DNA of 64,000 nucleotides from Heterohyrax brucei. Its lineage: Eukaryota > Chordata > Mammalia > Hyracoidea > Procaviidae. The stretch is taken from the NCBI GenBank assembly GCA_028571685.1, contig CM053143.1, positions 55,793,208 to 55,857,207 on the forward strand, in the 5' to 3' direction. A program made the position numbers and the translations under genes. A model generated the notes under the pieces. The model saw only the letters and a program-made list of their open reading frames with translations, was not told where the DNA came from and made no database searches. This document shows positions 1 through 11,655 of the stretch, piece by piece (position 1 is the stretch's first letter; each line of letters opens with the position of its first letter).

Positions 1-355
1 GGTCCTTGTCTTCTCTGAACAAAGAGCTTCTGAGTGCAGGGACTTCAGATCCAAAGCACACGCTATTATCCAGGCTCTTGTTTCTTGGTGATGTTAGGTC
101 TTAGGTCTTCCTTCTCATTTCTCTCTGATATATCTCAAAAAAGACTGACAAAATAAAATGTAATCTTATAAAATTCTGCCTCATTAATGTAATTGTCTCT
201 AATCTTGCCTCATTGACATCATAAAGATAGGATTTACAATATGTAGGAAAATCATATTGGATGATAACATGGTGAACAATCGCACAATACTGGGAATCAC
301 ATTCCAGCCAACTTGATACACATTTTGGGGGGATACATTTTAATCCATAATAAGT
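1..355 (-). mobile_element. MaLR-like LTR, cut by window edge
   Basis: This is an antisense LTR of the family seen intact at 38,267-38,781. Both share the conserved block on the inner side of the LTR (cttggtgatgt) and the G-run near the LTR start, read here as ttttggggggatacatttta. The outer end falls before the window, so no target duplication can be checked. The family has the MLT1/MaLR layout: TG...CA ends, a C-run about 20 bases in and an AATAAA near the 3' end. The family name is inferred. Confidence 0.8.
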
Positions 356-470
356 GTGTTCTCGAAACTCATAGAATCTCCTTAATGAGAGTCATGGAGA
401 AATAGGCTATAGCCAGATTTTAAGAAACGAATAATGGCACATGAAGTGGTTTAAGCTTAATCTTGTTAAC

Positions 471-674
471 TAGGGGTTGGTAAACCTGTCTATGGACCAA
501 ATCTGACCTGCCTCCTGCTTTTGTAAGTAAACTTTAGCCAGAACACAGTCAAGCCCATTCATTTAAGTACTGTCTATGACAACTTCAACACTGTAACAAC
601 AGAGTAAGTAGCTGGGCTTCAAAGTGTAAAATACTTAATGCCTGCCTTGTCAGAGAAAAGTGTGCTAACTCCTG
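471..674. mobile_element. Non-autonomous hAT-type DNA transposon remnant
   Basis: The ends form degenerate terminal inverted repeats: taggggttggtaaac at the left and gtgctaactcctg at the right. The body keeps phrases of the common mammalian hAT-Charlie non-autonomous element, such as ctatggaccaaatctg and cccattcatttaagtactg. The flanking 8 bp no longer match, which suggests an old insertion. The exact subfamily was not determined. Confidence 0.65.
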
Positions 675-744
675 TTCAAGGCCATCAGGTCAAAATGAAC
701 GATTTTAGGGAAGTGATAAGACAAAATGTTTAGTAAGGTTTATT

Positions 745-1520
745 TATCTTATTTTTTTTTGTTTTATGTGCTTCATGTGAAAGATTACAGGGCAAATTAG
801 TTTCTCATTCAAAAATATGTACACAAAGCACTCCCATTTTTCCTTTTCACTCTGGATTTCCATTGTCCATGTGTTCAGGTTTTTTGTCCTTTCCTGCTTT
901 CGTGTCTTTGTGTTGAGGTGGTGGTGCCCATTGGACTAGAACTCTTGTGTGAACTAAGAAGCATGTTTCCATGTATACCATTGTTTGGTTTCTACGCCTG
1001 TTTCATCTTTGATTGAAAGGTAGACTTAGGGAGGGGCTTCAATTCTGAATTAGCGATGTGTCCAGGGAACTTATTCTTGAGGGTTGCTCAATTTTCTGTC
1101 AGAACAGCAAGTCTCGGGGGAATTTTTTTCAGGTTTTTGTGAATTTGGATTTTATTCTACATTTTTCTCTTGCTGTCTCTAGGATCTTCTATTGTGATCC
1201 CTGAGGAAGCAATTTGTGGTGACGGTAGCTGGACACTATTCAGTTCTTTTGGCCTCAGGCTGGTGAAGGCTATTGTTCATGGGGCCCAATAGTTCTCTGT
1301 ACTAATATTTTCTTGTATCTTTGATTTTCTTTATTCTCCTTTGCTTTGAGGGGGGTGGGGCTGGTTACAAATAGACGTGTCTTACAAGCTTGCAAGACCT
1401 CAAATGCTTGCAAGACCCCAGCTGTATTATGCCACCAGGTTTCCAAAAATATCCAACATAAATGTTAATTCATAAATCTATTTTTGCTTCTATATATTGC
1501 AGCTATCTCAACAAATATAT
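745..1520 (-). mobile_element. L1 3' end (3' UTR), antisense
   Basis: Read on the minus strand, this matches block by block the elephant-type L1 3' UTR also present in sense orientation at 10,180-11,235 and 26,978-28,060. Shared blocks include gcaaaggagaataaagaaaa and actaatttg near the 3' end. The T-rich run at 749-760 is the antisense poly(A). It holds no ORF2 coding sequence, so it is a strongly 5'-truncated copy. Confidence 0.8.
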
Positions 1521-1769
1521 GTATATATTATCTAGGCAAGGTAGGTAGCACCTCAATCCAACATCAATTTAATTCCCTTTACTTTAGCAAAGAACAATGT
1601 CCTCAAGAATAGAAAGAGACAAACAATTTCTAGTAGAGAAAGAAGAGAGATGACTGAGTAGAACAGCTATTAAAACTATAGGTCACCTTAACGTAAGGGT
1701 AGGTTACGGGGGAGTCCAGAGAGAAAGACACTAACAGTAGCTGAACAGGAAGAGAGACAAACTGAAGAG

Positions 1770-1796
1770 CCAGCCAAGTGCCGTCAATTCGGATCC
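1770..1796 (-). repeat. Very short AfroSINE 3'-end fragment
   Basis: About 27 bases (ccagccaagtgccgtc, then ggatcc) match the antisense 3' terminus of AfroSINE, including the CTTGG-type tail read as ccaag. No flanking duplication was recognised. It resembles the better supported short insertions at 12,625, 20,302 and 23,641. Confidence 0.5.
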
Positions 1797-2490
1797 GGTT
1801 ACCAATAAATTATTCAGTAAGATTGATGAAAAAGAAGGTCAAGTGTTCAGGAAAACAAATCAGTCACTAGCTTGACATATTTTCTTGGATATTACTCTAG
1901 ATTTACTGAATGTATTGAACCTTGAAAGAGCTGCATGTAACAGTTGCAAAGTGCTAAAATTAATTACAGATTCAAGATCTGATGGCTGTTTTTAGTTACT
2001 ACAGGGAAAGCTATAGTTAGCTATATTATCTTGAGGAAAAAGAAGCTAATAAATCTTAAGAAATTTTTGGCAGAAAACTGGAAAGGCATGTTAGTTCAGC
2101 TCAACAAACCACATCATGAACAGCTTCTAGAGGACAGCATCATGATTATTGAGATAAATAATGTCTTGATTTTCAAAATGGAAAAGAAAGTTGGAATTTA
2201 TGGAAGTAAAAAAGAGCTTATAAAGATAAATAATAATAGCACTAAGGTAACATTTGAATGGTATAATTGTATATGATGTTAACCGTAAAAAAAAAAAAAA
2301 GAGAGCTATCTTTAATTCTGTAACAAAGACTTTCACAAGCAAAATAATTCAATAAATACATATTTTCCCTTCAAAGGTCTTGAATTAGTATTGTGTATTG
2401 AAAGCAACTATCCTTAGAAAAAAGGCATGATTTTTATATCACACTATCTAAATTTTTTAAACTTGTTTTCATTATACCTTTAGTATTTAC
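1797..2490. other. Unassigned A/T-rich intergenic sequence
   Basis: I see no recognisable gene or repeat. Overlapping open frames of 81 codons (+) and 71 codons (-) are lysine/isoleucine- or phenylalanine-rich, as expected from A/T-rich non-coding DNA. An A-run lies at about 2,286-2,300. Confidence 0.5.
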
Positions 2491-2560
2491 AGTGTGTGTG
2501 TCTCTCTCTCTGTCTCTCTCACAGACACACACACACAAACACACACACACACACATACAC
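2491..2560. repeat. Compound (TG)n-(TC)n-(CA)n microsatellite
   Basis: Alternating gt, ct and ca dinucleotide tracts with few interruptions run directly into the 5' end of the AfroSINE at 2,561. The array may be polymorphic. Confidence 0.95.
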
Positions 2561-2708
2561 AGAAACTCTGGTGGTGTAATAGTGAAGTCAGTTGCTAACC
2601 AAAAGGTTGGCAGTTCGATTCCATCAGGCACTCCTTGGAAATCCTACGGGGCAGTTCTACTCTGTCCTACAGCATTGCTAAGAGTCAGAATCAGCACAAT
2701 GGCCAGTG
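2561..2708 (+). mobile_element. AfroSINE, sense
   Basis: It keeps the tRNA-like head (ctggtggtgtaat, then cagttcgattcc as B box), the middle block cactccttggaaatcctacg and the tail block gagtcagaatca. AfroSINEs are tRNA-derived non-autonomous retrotransposons thought to use the RTE LINE machinery. Confidence 0.9.
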
Positions 2709-3199
2709 TAGCATTTGTTTCCCATTTTACCCTTTCCATACAACTAGTGTGCAGTACCCTGGTGATGAATTTGTGGTTATAAGGATGGAAAAAAAAAGAG
2801 TAGCATATTCTGCTTTAAAATAACAGAAATGTTTAGTAAAACATTTACTCTAGATATCTGTCTACAATCCTGAAAACAAAACAAGAAATAATCACCTTTG
2901 TACCTTAACACAATCAAGCATCTATCTAGTGCCATCGATTCAAATAGTAGTTTCAGTAAATAGATATGTAAAATATTTCTTGAAATAAATTTTTAAAAAA
3001 CATAGTATAACATTAAATTTACTTCCTTGTTTTATGTCTATTTTAACCTCACCAAAATATATTATTTTTATTGTGATTAGTAATTTTAAAGAATAAAAAG
3101 CTATTTTCCTCACCTATTTTATTAATTATTTGGATGATCAGCACAGTTCTAAGTGCTTATAGTACCTATTATTTCCATTGCAGATTGAAGAAAACAAAA

Positions 3200-4665
3200 C
3201 CCAAATAGTTCTGTATCCAGTATTCAAAACTGAATTCATAACTAAAAACGCATTTACAAAGAAAACTTCAAACACAAAAGAACGTGCTGGTGAATTTTAT
3301 CAAACGTGTAAGACGGAAAGAATATTAATCTTGTATAACTGTTTCTGGATATAGAGAACACTTCCCAAATCATTTTATGAAACTAGAATTATCTGACATA
3401 AAACCAGACAGACATTACAAACCAAGAAAATTAAAGACAAATATTCTTAAGAATGTAAATAGAAAAACTCTGTAAAGTATTAGCTAATAGAAATGAATCA
3501 CATTTTTTTAAAGAAGTATATCACATCATCATCAAGGAGAATTGATCCCAGGAATGCAATACTGATTAACTTTCAAAAATCAGTGTAATTCACCATGATA
3601 TGAGAAGATAAAGAATCATACATTTCTTCCATTATATGCAGAAAAATTATTTGAAAAACAAATCATTTATTACAGAAAACTTAATAAATTTAGAGTAGAA
3701 TGATATAGCCACAACCTAATAAAGGACATCTATGGAAAAAATCTATTACTAACATTATTCTTAATTGTAAAACATTGTATATTTTTCCTTAACATTGGAA
3801 GTAAGACATAAATACCTGTCTTCATTATTTCTATTCATTATCACACAAGAGGCCCTAAGCAGTGTAATTAAGCACGATAAAATACATTTGGTATAAAACA
3901 TCTATAGACATTTAGGTTGAGTTATCTAGAAGAGCAAAACAAATGAAGTGTATATAAAAATACATAGACATTTACTTCAAGGAAATGACTCTCAAATTCA
4001 CGGGTCAGGCATCGGGATGGAGGTCTCTCCTGACTCACGTGGTTGCAATGACTGATGAACTTAATAGCTGCAGGTCAGGCTGCAGGCTCCAGGATTGTGG
4101 AAGCTAGCAAGTCCAAAATCTGCTGACCAGGTAGTGTGGTGAAGGCTTCTCAGGCTTCTCAGGGGCTTCTCAGGCCCCTGAACTAGAGTTCAGAGGGTAA
4201 CGAAAAGACAGGATGGAGTAAGTGCAAGCTTTGCCAGAATACTTTGTGTCATGAATACAGGCCGCATCACCAAAGAAACTCTTTCAATTGATTGGCTGTT
4301 TCATATCATATCACAAAATGGGGAGTGATAGATAGTGTCTGCCAGACCACTTAGAACTAGAGCCTAGCCAACTTAGCAGATAACATTAACCATCACAGGC
4401 AATGTGATGAATGTCCACATAGAAAATCCTAAGGAATATTTTTCAATTATTAACTTTTCAGTGTTGTAGAAAACAAGATCTACTAAAGAAATGTTTTATT
4501 TCTATATCCTAGCAACAATTAAAATATTTAAAATCATTAACACTACTTTTAAATATTTTAAAATGAGAACTTTTAAAATAGCATAAAAATAAAATACTTA
4601 CAAAAAATATTTATATGCTGTAACATGTTATAACCACACTATAACCACCAGTTATAGTGTGCCAT
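3200..4665 (+). mobile_element. Old L1 (L1M-type) ORF2 remnant, interrupted
   Basis: Degenerate sense L1 reverse-transcriptase sequence. Blocks such as gatcccaggaatgcaat and the region around aatcaccatgatatgag correspond to the RT core. After an LTR insertion (3,909-4,397) the L1 resumes with cacatagaaaatcctaagg and aatagcataaaaataaaata, the blocks following the YADD region. All frames are broken. Age and subfamily are inferred from divergence by eye. Confidence 0.65.
3909..4397 (-). mobile_element. MaLR-type LTR, antisense, inserted in old L1
   Basis: The reverse complement starts TGTGATGGTTAATG at 4,397 and ends in a tctagataactcaacc-like 3' tail near 3,909. It belongs to a different LTR subfamily from the one at 31,792, but resembles the one at 21,877-22,370. 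Internal phrases (caagtccaaaatctgctga and ttcaaggaaatgactc) are typical of this LTR group. L1 sequence continues on both sides, so the LTR inserted later. A convincing 5-bp duplication was not found. Confidence 0.65.
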
Positions 4666-4689
4666 TAGTTAAAATCAACTTGTTGGTCA

Positions 4690-5130
4690 CAACTTTGATT
4701 GAAATTATCAACAGAAATGATCCTTTCTTACTTCTGGAGGCTAGATATCTGAAGTTAAGATGCTGACAGGACGGTTTTCCCTCTGAAAGTTCTAGGGATC
4801 AGTCCTTAGTTGCTTTTGTCTTCTGATGGATCCTGAAAATCCTAGATGTTCTTTGATTTGTAGCTCTGTCCTACCTGTATTTTCCTTCTTTGTCATACAG
4901 ATTTCTTCCCAGTAACGGTGGGGGAGGAGAGGGCTGTGTGTGTGTGTGTGTGTGTGTATGTGTGTGCATGCTCTTGTGTCTTCAAATGTCTCTGTTCTCA
5001 TAAGGACACCAAACATTGGCTTTAGGTCTACCCTAATCCAATATGATTTCACCTTAACTGATTATATCTGCAAAGATTCTATGCCGAAATAAAGTCATGT
5101 TTAGAAGTTCCATGTGGCTGTAAATTGAGG
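4690..5130 (-). mobile_element. Old MLT1-type LTR, antisense
   Basis: The order of blocks (cttctggaggctagatatct, cataaggacacca, ctaccctaatccaatatga, tctgcaaagattctatg) is the antisense MLT1 arrangement. A (TG)n microsatellite has expanded inside it. An 86-codon minus-strand open frame here is chance. Confidence 0.7.
4934..4968. repeat. (TG)n microsatellite
   Basis: About 16 TG units with one interruption (gtatgtgtgtg), inside the MLT1 remnant. Confidence 0.95.
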
Positions 5131-5784
5131 AAAACTCTTCAATAAAAGGTACAAAAATGCCTGCCAGAGGTCACAAAAAGATGTAGATAAATATAGCCCT
5201 ACACCAAGCTTATGGACCAAGTTAACGTTTCTAAGATGCCTTGTCTACCCAAATTAGTCTGAGATTTCAATCTAATTTACATTCCAGATTTTAGAAATTG
5301 TCAAATTGACTGTGAAATTAGCTTGGATGTACCACCAAGCTACAATAGCCAGAACTACAGCTAAAAAAAAAAAAAAAAAAGTATGTTTAAGATTTATACT
5401 ACCTGATTTCAGCTGTGGTAATCAAGACTGTGCAGCATCAATTTAAAGCTACACACAGAGAACAGTGGAGCATAATAGAAAATCCTTGAAACACACCACA
5501 CATATGTTTTTAACTGATCTTTATTGAATATAACAGTGTAATTCAATTGAGAGAAAGCATAGCATGTTCTACAAACTGTTCTGGAACTAATGGATATCAG
5601 TGTGGAAAACAAAGAAACTCAATTCTTACCTCATACCACACCAAAAACTCATTGGAAATGCTCACACACCTAAACAGTATATAAATAATGTTATAGCTAA
5701 AACTATAAAATTTCTAGAAGAAACATAAATGAATTTATTTACAACACTGGAGAAAGTTGTGATTTAGAAAGGAAAAAGCCAATC

Positions 5785-5930
5785 TATCGTCATCGAGTTA
5801 ATTCCAACTCATCGGACGTGTAGATCAGAGTAGCATCACCTCATAGAGTTTCCAAGGAGCACCTAGTGGATTTGAACTGCCACCTTTTGGTTAGCAGCAG
5901 CAGCTCTACCACTTCACCACCAGAGTTTCC
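5785..5930 (-). mobile_element. AfroSINE, antisense
   Basis: The antisense blocks occur in order: tcgagttaattccaactcat, gagtttccaaggagcacct, gatttgaactgcc, ttggttagcagc and caccaccagagtttcc. It is inserted in the old L1 at 5,365-6,705. Confidence 0.9.
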
Positions 5931-6004
5931 ATAGTGGGTGTGATAGGACATAAATAATTGAAATTTGTACCTCATCCAAATTAAACATATTTATGCTTTA
6001 AAAT

Positions 6005-6098
6005 GATACTCTGGTAACACAGTGGCTAGTGCTACAGTTGCTAACTAAAGGTTAGCAGTTCAGATCCACCAGGCACTTCTTGGAAACTCTTAGAGGCA
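6005..6098 (+). mobile_element. AfroSINE, sense, 3'-truncated
   Basis: Head and middle blocks are present (actctggtaacacagtgg, gcagttcagatccaccagg, cacttcttggaaactct). The copy stops before the 3' terminal block, which is unusual for a retroposed copy and suggests later deletion. Confidence 0.8.
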
Positions 6099-6705
6099 TA
6101 ACTTCTGGATCATATTTTAGGTATTTTTTTACAATTATAAGTGTATTTTCCAAAGTGGTTGTGCAATGTATGAGTGATCCAGTTGTACCACATCCTCAAA
6201 AGATACAAAAGCATACATGCATGTGAAGACTCGTACACAAACGTTGGTAGGGTCTCTGTGTGTATCAACTAAAACATGAGAGCAATACAAAGGTTCATCA
6301 GCTGATGAAAGAAAAAAAAAACAAATGGTAGTATATGCATACAACACAATTCAGCACTACAAAGAAATAAGCTACCAACATGCTCTCCAACAGTGATACA
6401 TCTTAAAAACCTCAAGGTCAACAAAAGAATTCATCACAAAAGAGTACATTCTGTATAAGCTCTAAAACAGGCAGAAATAGACTAATTGATAAAAATCAGA
6501 TTGTTTGAAGCAATGGTATTAGAACACGAAGAGAAGTACGACAAACTTCCCAGATGAGGGAAAATACACTCTATTCTGATTAGGGTGATGGTTATGTGGA
6601 TATGTATACACACATACATACACACACATTTGTCAGTTTCATACAGTGAATATGTATTTTATTATATTTAAATTATACCTCAATAAGGTACATATTTAAG
6701 AAGGG

Positions 6706-7777
6706 GAAAAAAAAACTGAATTACCAAATAAAAATAATTGCAATGGCTTCTGCACAATAAAGGAACATTAGAAGTTCTTTTCATGAGTACCATAAAACAA
6801 ACAGAACACTTTTTAAAATATAAATATACTGGAGAAAGGTCAGTCTCTTTTCCCTGGTAAAAACTATGTTTTCAATGTTAAACCTGTCTTCATAGAAATA
6901 GGTGCTATTTAAAATAAATAAGGAAATGTGGAGTACTAATGCAGACTGCGCAAGAAGGAGTCAAAAGCTTAGGTGTCACATGCTTCAGGGTAAACTGCGT
7001 AGTATTTACAGCTTTTGTGAGTTCAAATAAAGTCTATAAAGTTACATACTGTGAAAGTTTATTTAATTTAATTCACCTAGTTTGGGGTTTTATTTAAAAT
7101 GTGTTTATGATCCAATTTATTGCACACTGGAAAAAAATTTGAATAATAATTTTATAGATCTAATTTTATTTTCAAATTAAAAGGGAGTCAAAGAGATGAG
7201 AGAAAGACAAAAAAAAATGCATAATCAAATTTGCAGTGTTGTACCCTAGGAAATAAAGGAGAAACCAATAGAAGCTGATGATTTTTGTCCCTTTAAAAAC
7301 ACATTTCAACAGTCACCATTCCGTCATTTACTCAGTCTATTTAAAGCTTTTCCTTGATGTGATGTACAGAGGATTTTGCTTCTTCTTTCTGCTTTAGAAA
7401 ATGAACAGCTTTTAAAAATAATATATTTAAAACATTTTCAATCAAATTCCAGAATACAGTAAGATAAATGTAAACACTTCCCTTCAACAGGAATATATGT
7501 ATGTTCAGACGTTTATCTGACAACACGAAAATTGCCCAGAATGAAATGAGAGCTAGAGAAAAAAAATTAAGGATACGCAAATGACAGTTTTAGCATCTCT
7601 ACTGTATGTTTTTCTCTACTATGTGTTTAAGTCAACTGAAAGTAGAAACAAAAAGCACTGTCAATGGCATATCTGTTACAGATGATCAAAATAAAATACC
7701 ATAAACCAGGAACTGAGCTTTGATAACACAGAATTTTAGACTGTGAATCAATCTCTTATAACACCTGTATACATTTT
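6706..7777. other. Unassigned intergenic sequence
   Basis: A/T-rich, with no recognisable gene. A 79-codon minus-strand open frame at 7,341-7,580 has no family features and is likely chance. Confidence 0.5.
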
Positions 7778-7902
7778 TGAATCCCTGGTGGTGCAATGGT
7801 TAAGAGCTCCAGCTGCTGAGCAAGAAGTCATATCCACCAGCTTCTCCTTGTAAATGCTATGAGGCAGTTTACTCTGCCCTGTAGCGTCATTAGACTTGAT
7901 GG
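7778..7902 (+). mobile_element. AfroSINE, sense, degraded
   Basis: Recognised by tccctggtggtgcaatggtt, ccagctgctgagcaag, gcttctccttgtaaatg and actctgccctgtagcgtc. It has small internal losses in the B-box region and ends at gacttgatgg. Confidence 0.85.
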
Positions 7903-8724
7903 AAACAGATTTCTTGGTACACAGCTTCAAGCAAGAATCTTCAATAACTACATGTCTACAATTTAACTAAGTCACTACTAAACATCACAAAAATAAACAA
8001 GATACTCCTTTTCTTGGCAAAATAGATAGCAATACACACTTGTTCTTTGATAGAACTTACCTACTTCAAGATACTTTCACCTATTATATAGTCTCTCCTA
8101 ATAACAGAGATGGCAGAAAAGTCTTTGAATTAGATTGCAAGCACTAAAGTAACAGAACAGATGTTGTCAGAGTACCTCAAAAGAAACATTTATGTCATTT
8201 GTACTTTTGCAAAAAAAAAAAAAAAAAAGCAATTATTCAAATGGACATATTTTACAAAGGTGGAAAGAAGTCTTGACATTGTATTGATTTTTAGCACGTC
8301 AGCAGCAATATTTTTAGCAATTGAAATGTTATTCTTGCCATTGACATGTAAGACTTAAGGGGATAAATTATAAGTAGATTGGTTACAATACTAGCTGAAA
8401 ATATGCCTATCTGAGAGTAAGAAGAAAAGAATAGAGATATCAGAGAGCCCTAGGAAGTGGTCTAGACTAAGAGGAGAGAGACTTCAAGACTACATAAAAC
8501 ACGGCAAGCTCTTCAGTGACTTTGCTGTGTGTTTATGGATGATATCATATTCACAGTATTTTTGAATTTCAGTTGTGTATGTTGTGCCTGGGCTACAGTT
8601 GACTTGTTTCTTTCATAGGAAACAAACAAACAAAAATGTTTATGGCTTAGTTAGAACAGAGAGTTTATCTGAAAAAGCAAGCAAAAATACTGAATCTTTA
8701 TTTCCCTATTAAGAAACATTGTTT
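7903..8724. other. Unassigned intergenic sequence
   Basis: No recognisable gene or repeat family, apart from an A-run at about 8,211-8,228. The 65-codon open frame spanning that run reads through poly-lysine and is chance. Confidence 0.45.
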
Positions 8725-9054
8725 AACAGTATGGAAAAACTGACCACTAACTCTATACAGAAAGGAAAATGTCTCCAAATAACTAAAGCATTAATGAAGA
8801 AGAGTAAAATAGGAGGCTTAACACTATCCAACCTCAGAACCTGCTATACAGGGACGGTAGTCAAAACAGCCTGGTGCTTGTACAGTGACAGACGTCTTGA
8901 CCAGTGGAACAGAATCAAGAACCCAGATGTAAATCCACTTACCTATGGGCATCTAATCTTTGACAAAGACCCAAGGGCCATTATTTGGGGGAAAGTACAC
9001 ACAGTCTTTTTAACAAATGATCTAGGCAAAACTGGATGTCCATCTGTAAAATAA
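8719..9054 (+). pseudogene. L1 ORF2 C-terminal fragment (dead)
   Basis: A 111-codon open stretch encodes the L1 ORF2p region after the reverse transcriptase. It includes the conserved TVVKTAW and DQWNRIKNPD phrases and an FDKDPRAIIWGK segment. It ends at a stop where a short SINE shred interrupts the element at about 9,055. It lacks the endonuclease, RT and complete cysteine-rich end, so it has no function on its own. The first codons before about 8,728 are probably flanking DNA. Confidence 0.85.
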
Positions 9055-9108
9055 TGAAGCCAAGCCAAGTGCCACTGAGTCGGATCCAATTCATGGCGAC
9101 CAGGACTC
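9055..9108 (-). repeat. Short AfroSINE 3'-end insertion in L1
   Basis: The antisense AfroSINE terminus (gccaagccaagtgccactga, gtcggatcc, catggcgacc) interrupts L1 between a 'ctgtaaaataatga'-type block and 'catatttcacaccatacata', which are near-contiguous in other L1 copies. No clean duplication was identified. Confidence 0.65.
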
Positions 9109-9954
9109 ATATTTCACACCATACATAAAAACTACTTCAAAATAGGCCAAAGACATAAATACAGATCAAAAAACGATGAAGATTGTGAAAGAAAAAATAG
9201 GGTCAACCCTAATATATGGTCTAAATAGGACACAAACTGTAACTAACAGTACACAGACACCAGAGGATAAACTAGATAACTGGGAGACCCTAAAAAGTTA
9301 AATACTTATTCTCAACAAAAGATTTCACCACAAAAAGGAAAAAGAGAACCTATAGACAAGGGGGAAAGAATGAGTCTGCAACATATATAACAAAGGCTTT
9401 ATCTCAAAAATCTGCAAGAAAATCCAACATGTCTACAATAAAAAGATAATAATCCATTTAAAAAATAGGCAACAAATAGGAACAGACACTTCACTAAAGA
9501 CTACATTGAGATAAGCAATGAACACGTGAGGAAATGCTCTCAATTGCAAGCCATTAGAGCCATGCAAATGAAAACCACAATGAGATACCATTTCACTCGA
9601 ACATCATTGACATAAATCAAAAAAAAAAAAAAAAAAGGAAGAAATCAGCAAATGTTACAGAAGTGGTGAGGGACTGGAACTTGTAAGCACTGTTGCTGGG
9701 AATGTAAAATGGTACAGCCACTTCAAAAAATGATATGGCTCATCCTTAAAAAGCTTGAAATAGAAATACCATAGGATCCAGCAATTCCACTCCTAGGAAT
9801 ATATCTAGAGAAATAAGAGCCATCACACTGGCAGACACACACACACTCATGTTCACTGCAGCGTTATTCACAATAGCAAAAAGACGGAAACAATCTAAGT
9901 GCCCATCAACAGACGAATGAACAAACTACAGTGCATACACCAAAGGAATCTCTC

Positions 9955-10121
9955 CAAAACCAAAACCCACTGCCACTGAGTTAATTCCAACTCACAGCAA
10001 CCCTACAGGACAGAGTAGAACTGTCCCATAGAGTCTCCAAGGAAGGCCTGGCAGATGCAAATAGATAACTTTTGGGTTAGCAGACATAGCCCTTAACTAC
10101 CACATCATCGCTAAGTTTTCC
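9955..10121 (-). mobile_element. AfroSINE, antisense, in L1
   Basis: Blocks cactgccactgagttaattc, ccctacaggacagagtagaa, gagtctccaaggaaggcctg, gggttagcagacatagc and ctaagttttcc are in antisense order. It interrupts the ORF2 3' end of the L1 at 8,725-12,110. Confidence 0.9.
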
Positions 10122-10959
10122 CACACTGGAATAGTACACAAAAATAAAGAACAATGATGAATCTGCAAAATGTATCACAAAAATGGGTGAATCTAGGGGA
10201 TATTATGTTGAGTGAAATAAGTCAATCATAAAAGAAAAAAATACCACTATTATAAAAACTCGTGAAAATGTTTGCACAGAGAAAGAAACAACTTTAGGTG
10301 GGAGGACAGGGGTGAGGAGGGAAAAACCTTAACTAGGTAGCAGATACTTGCTTAACTTTGGTGAGGGTTTAAGACAGTACACAATACTGGGTAAAGCAGT
10401 ACAACTGTACCAAAGTAAAGTAAAGATATAGAAAGATCACAGATACATTCAAACTTTCTGCAGTACTGAGTTACTAGGCTGAGTGATGGGGACCTTGGTC
10501 TCAGGGGGCATCTAGTTCAATTGACATAAGATAGTTTATTTCAAAAAAATGTTCCACACTTGAAAGTGGTTAGTAATGTCTGATGTCTTAAAAGCCTGAG
10601 AACAGCCATCGAAGATACACCCCCAACTGGAGCAAAAGGAAGAAAACCAAAGCCACAAGTGAAAGACTTGTCCAAAGCACTAATGAGCCACAACTATTAC
10701 AGCCTTCACAGGATTGAGGCCAGAACAATTGAATGGTGCCCAGCTATCACCACTGATTACTCTGACAGGGAGAACAATAGAGAGTCCCAGACAGAGCAGG
10801 AGAAAAATCTAGAACAATATTCAAATTCACAAAAACAAAAAGACCAGACTCTCTGGTCTGACAGAAATTGGAGATATCCTGATTGTACAGCCCTTAGACA
10901 CCCTTGTAACTCGCTACAGAAGTCACTTCCAAGATTCACCCTCACCACAGATTAGACAG

Positions 10960-11013
10960 CTTTATAGGGTCACTATGAGTCAGGATCAACTCAACAGCAA
11001 CAGGCATTTGGTT
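10960..11013 (+). repeat. AfroSINE/RTE 3'-terminal fragment
   Basis: Only the terminal block remains (tttatagggtcactatgagt, then ggatcaactcaacagcaac), embedded in the L1 3' UTR. It could be a severely 5'-truncated SINE. No duplication was confirmed. Confidence 0.6.
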
Positions 11014-11318
11014 ACAGTGCAACCAACAGTAGTCGTGAGTTGTATCATGTACAGAAGATCAAATGACCATTCCAGCCCAAGAGCAAAGACAAGAAAACAA
11101 GAAAAGACAGCAAAACAGGATGAATGGAAACAGGGGACGCAGAGGACAGAAGGGGAGAATACTGACACACGGTGGGGTTGATGACCAAGTCACAAAATAA
11201 TTTGTGTAGGAATTGTTGAATGAGGAACTAATTTGCTATGTGTCTTAGTCATCTAGCACTGCTTTAACAGAAATACCACAAGTGTACGGCTTTAAAAAAG
11301 AGAAATTTCTTTTTTAGT

Positions 11319-11476
11319 AAACTGATTGCACCGCCCAGTGGACTTCCAACTGGTAGTGATCCTATAGAACAGAGTAGAACTGCCCCAAGGTGTTTCCAAG
11401 AAATGCCTGGTGGACTCAAACTGTTTATCTTTTGGTTAGCAGCTGTGACATTTAGCTACAGTGCTACCAGGCTTTC
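11319..11476 (-). mobile_element. AfroSINE, antisense, inside LTR (first)
   Basis: Blocks gatcctatagaacagagtag, gtgtttccaagaaatgcctg, tcttttggttagcagc and ctaccaggctttcc. The host LTR sequence stops at gagaaatttct just before it. Confidence 0.9.
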
Positions 11477-11487
11477 CTCTCTACACT

Positions 11488-11655
11488 AAACCAAACCCAA
11501 ATTCACTGAGGTCAAGTCAATTCTGACTCATATCTCATACCTATAGACTGAGTGAAAGTGCCCCATAGAGTTTCTAAGAAGAGCCTGGTGGGTTTGAACT
11601 ACCATCCTTCTGACAAGCAGCCACAGCATTTAACCGCTGCACCACCACGGTTTCC
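11488..11655 (-). mobile_element. AfroSINE, antisense, inside LTR (second)
   Basis: Blocks aaaccaaacccaaattcact, agtcaattctgactcat, gagtttctaagaagagcctg and gcaccaccacggtttcc. It lies 11 bp from the first copy, and LTR sequence (aaaagtccaaattcaggctg) resumes after it. It is a separate insertion into nearly the same site rather than a clean tandem duplicate, because the two copies differ throughout. Confidence 0.9.

Larger units (their letters stand above)
5365..6705 (+). mobile_element. Old L1 3' end, sense, with two SINE insertions
   Basis: Sense L1 ORF2 C-terminal region (gtggtaatcaagactgtg, aactataaaatttctagaag) continues after two AfroSINEs with 3' UTR blocks (gggtgatggttatg, aattatacctcaataagg), the latter close to the terminus of L1M-type elements. 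All coding frames are destroyed. Confidence 0.75.

Noticed and set aside
2596..2640. tRNA-like sequence with B-box-type gttcgattcc
   Set aside because: It is the tRNA-derived head of an AfroSINE. The same applies to the heads of the other AfroSINEs, so no tRNA gene is called.
10659..10955. 98-codon plus-strand frame
   Set aside because: It falls in the L1 3' UTR, which is non-coding in relatives of this element.
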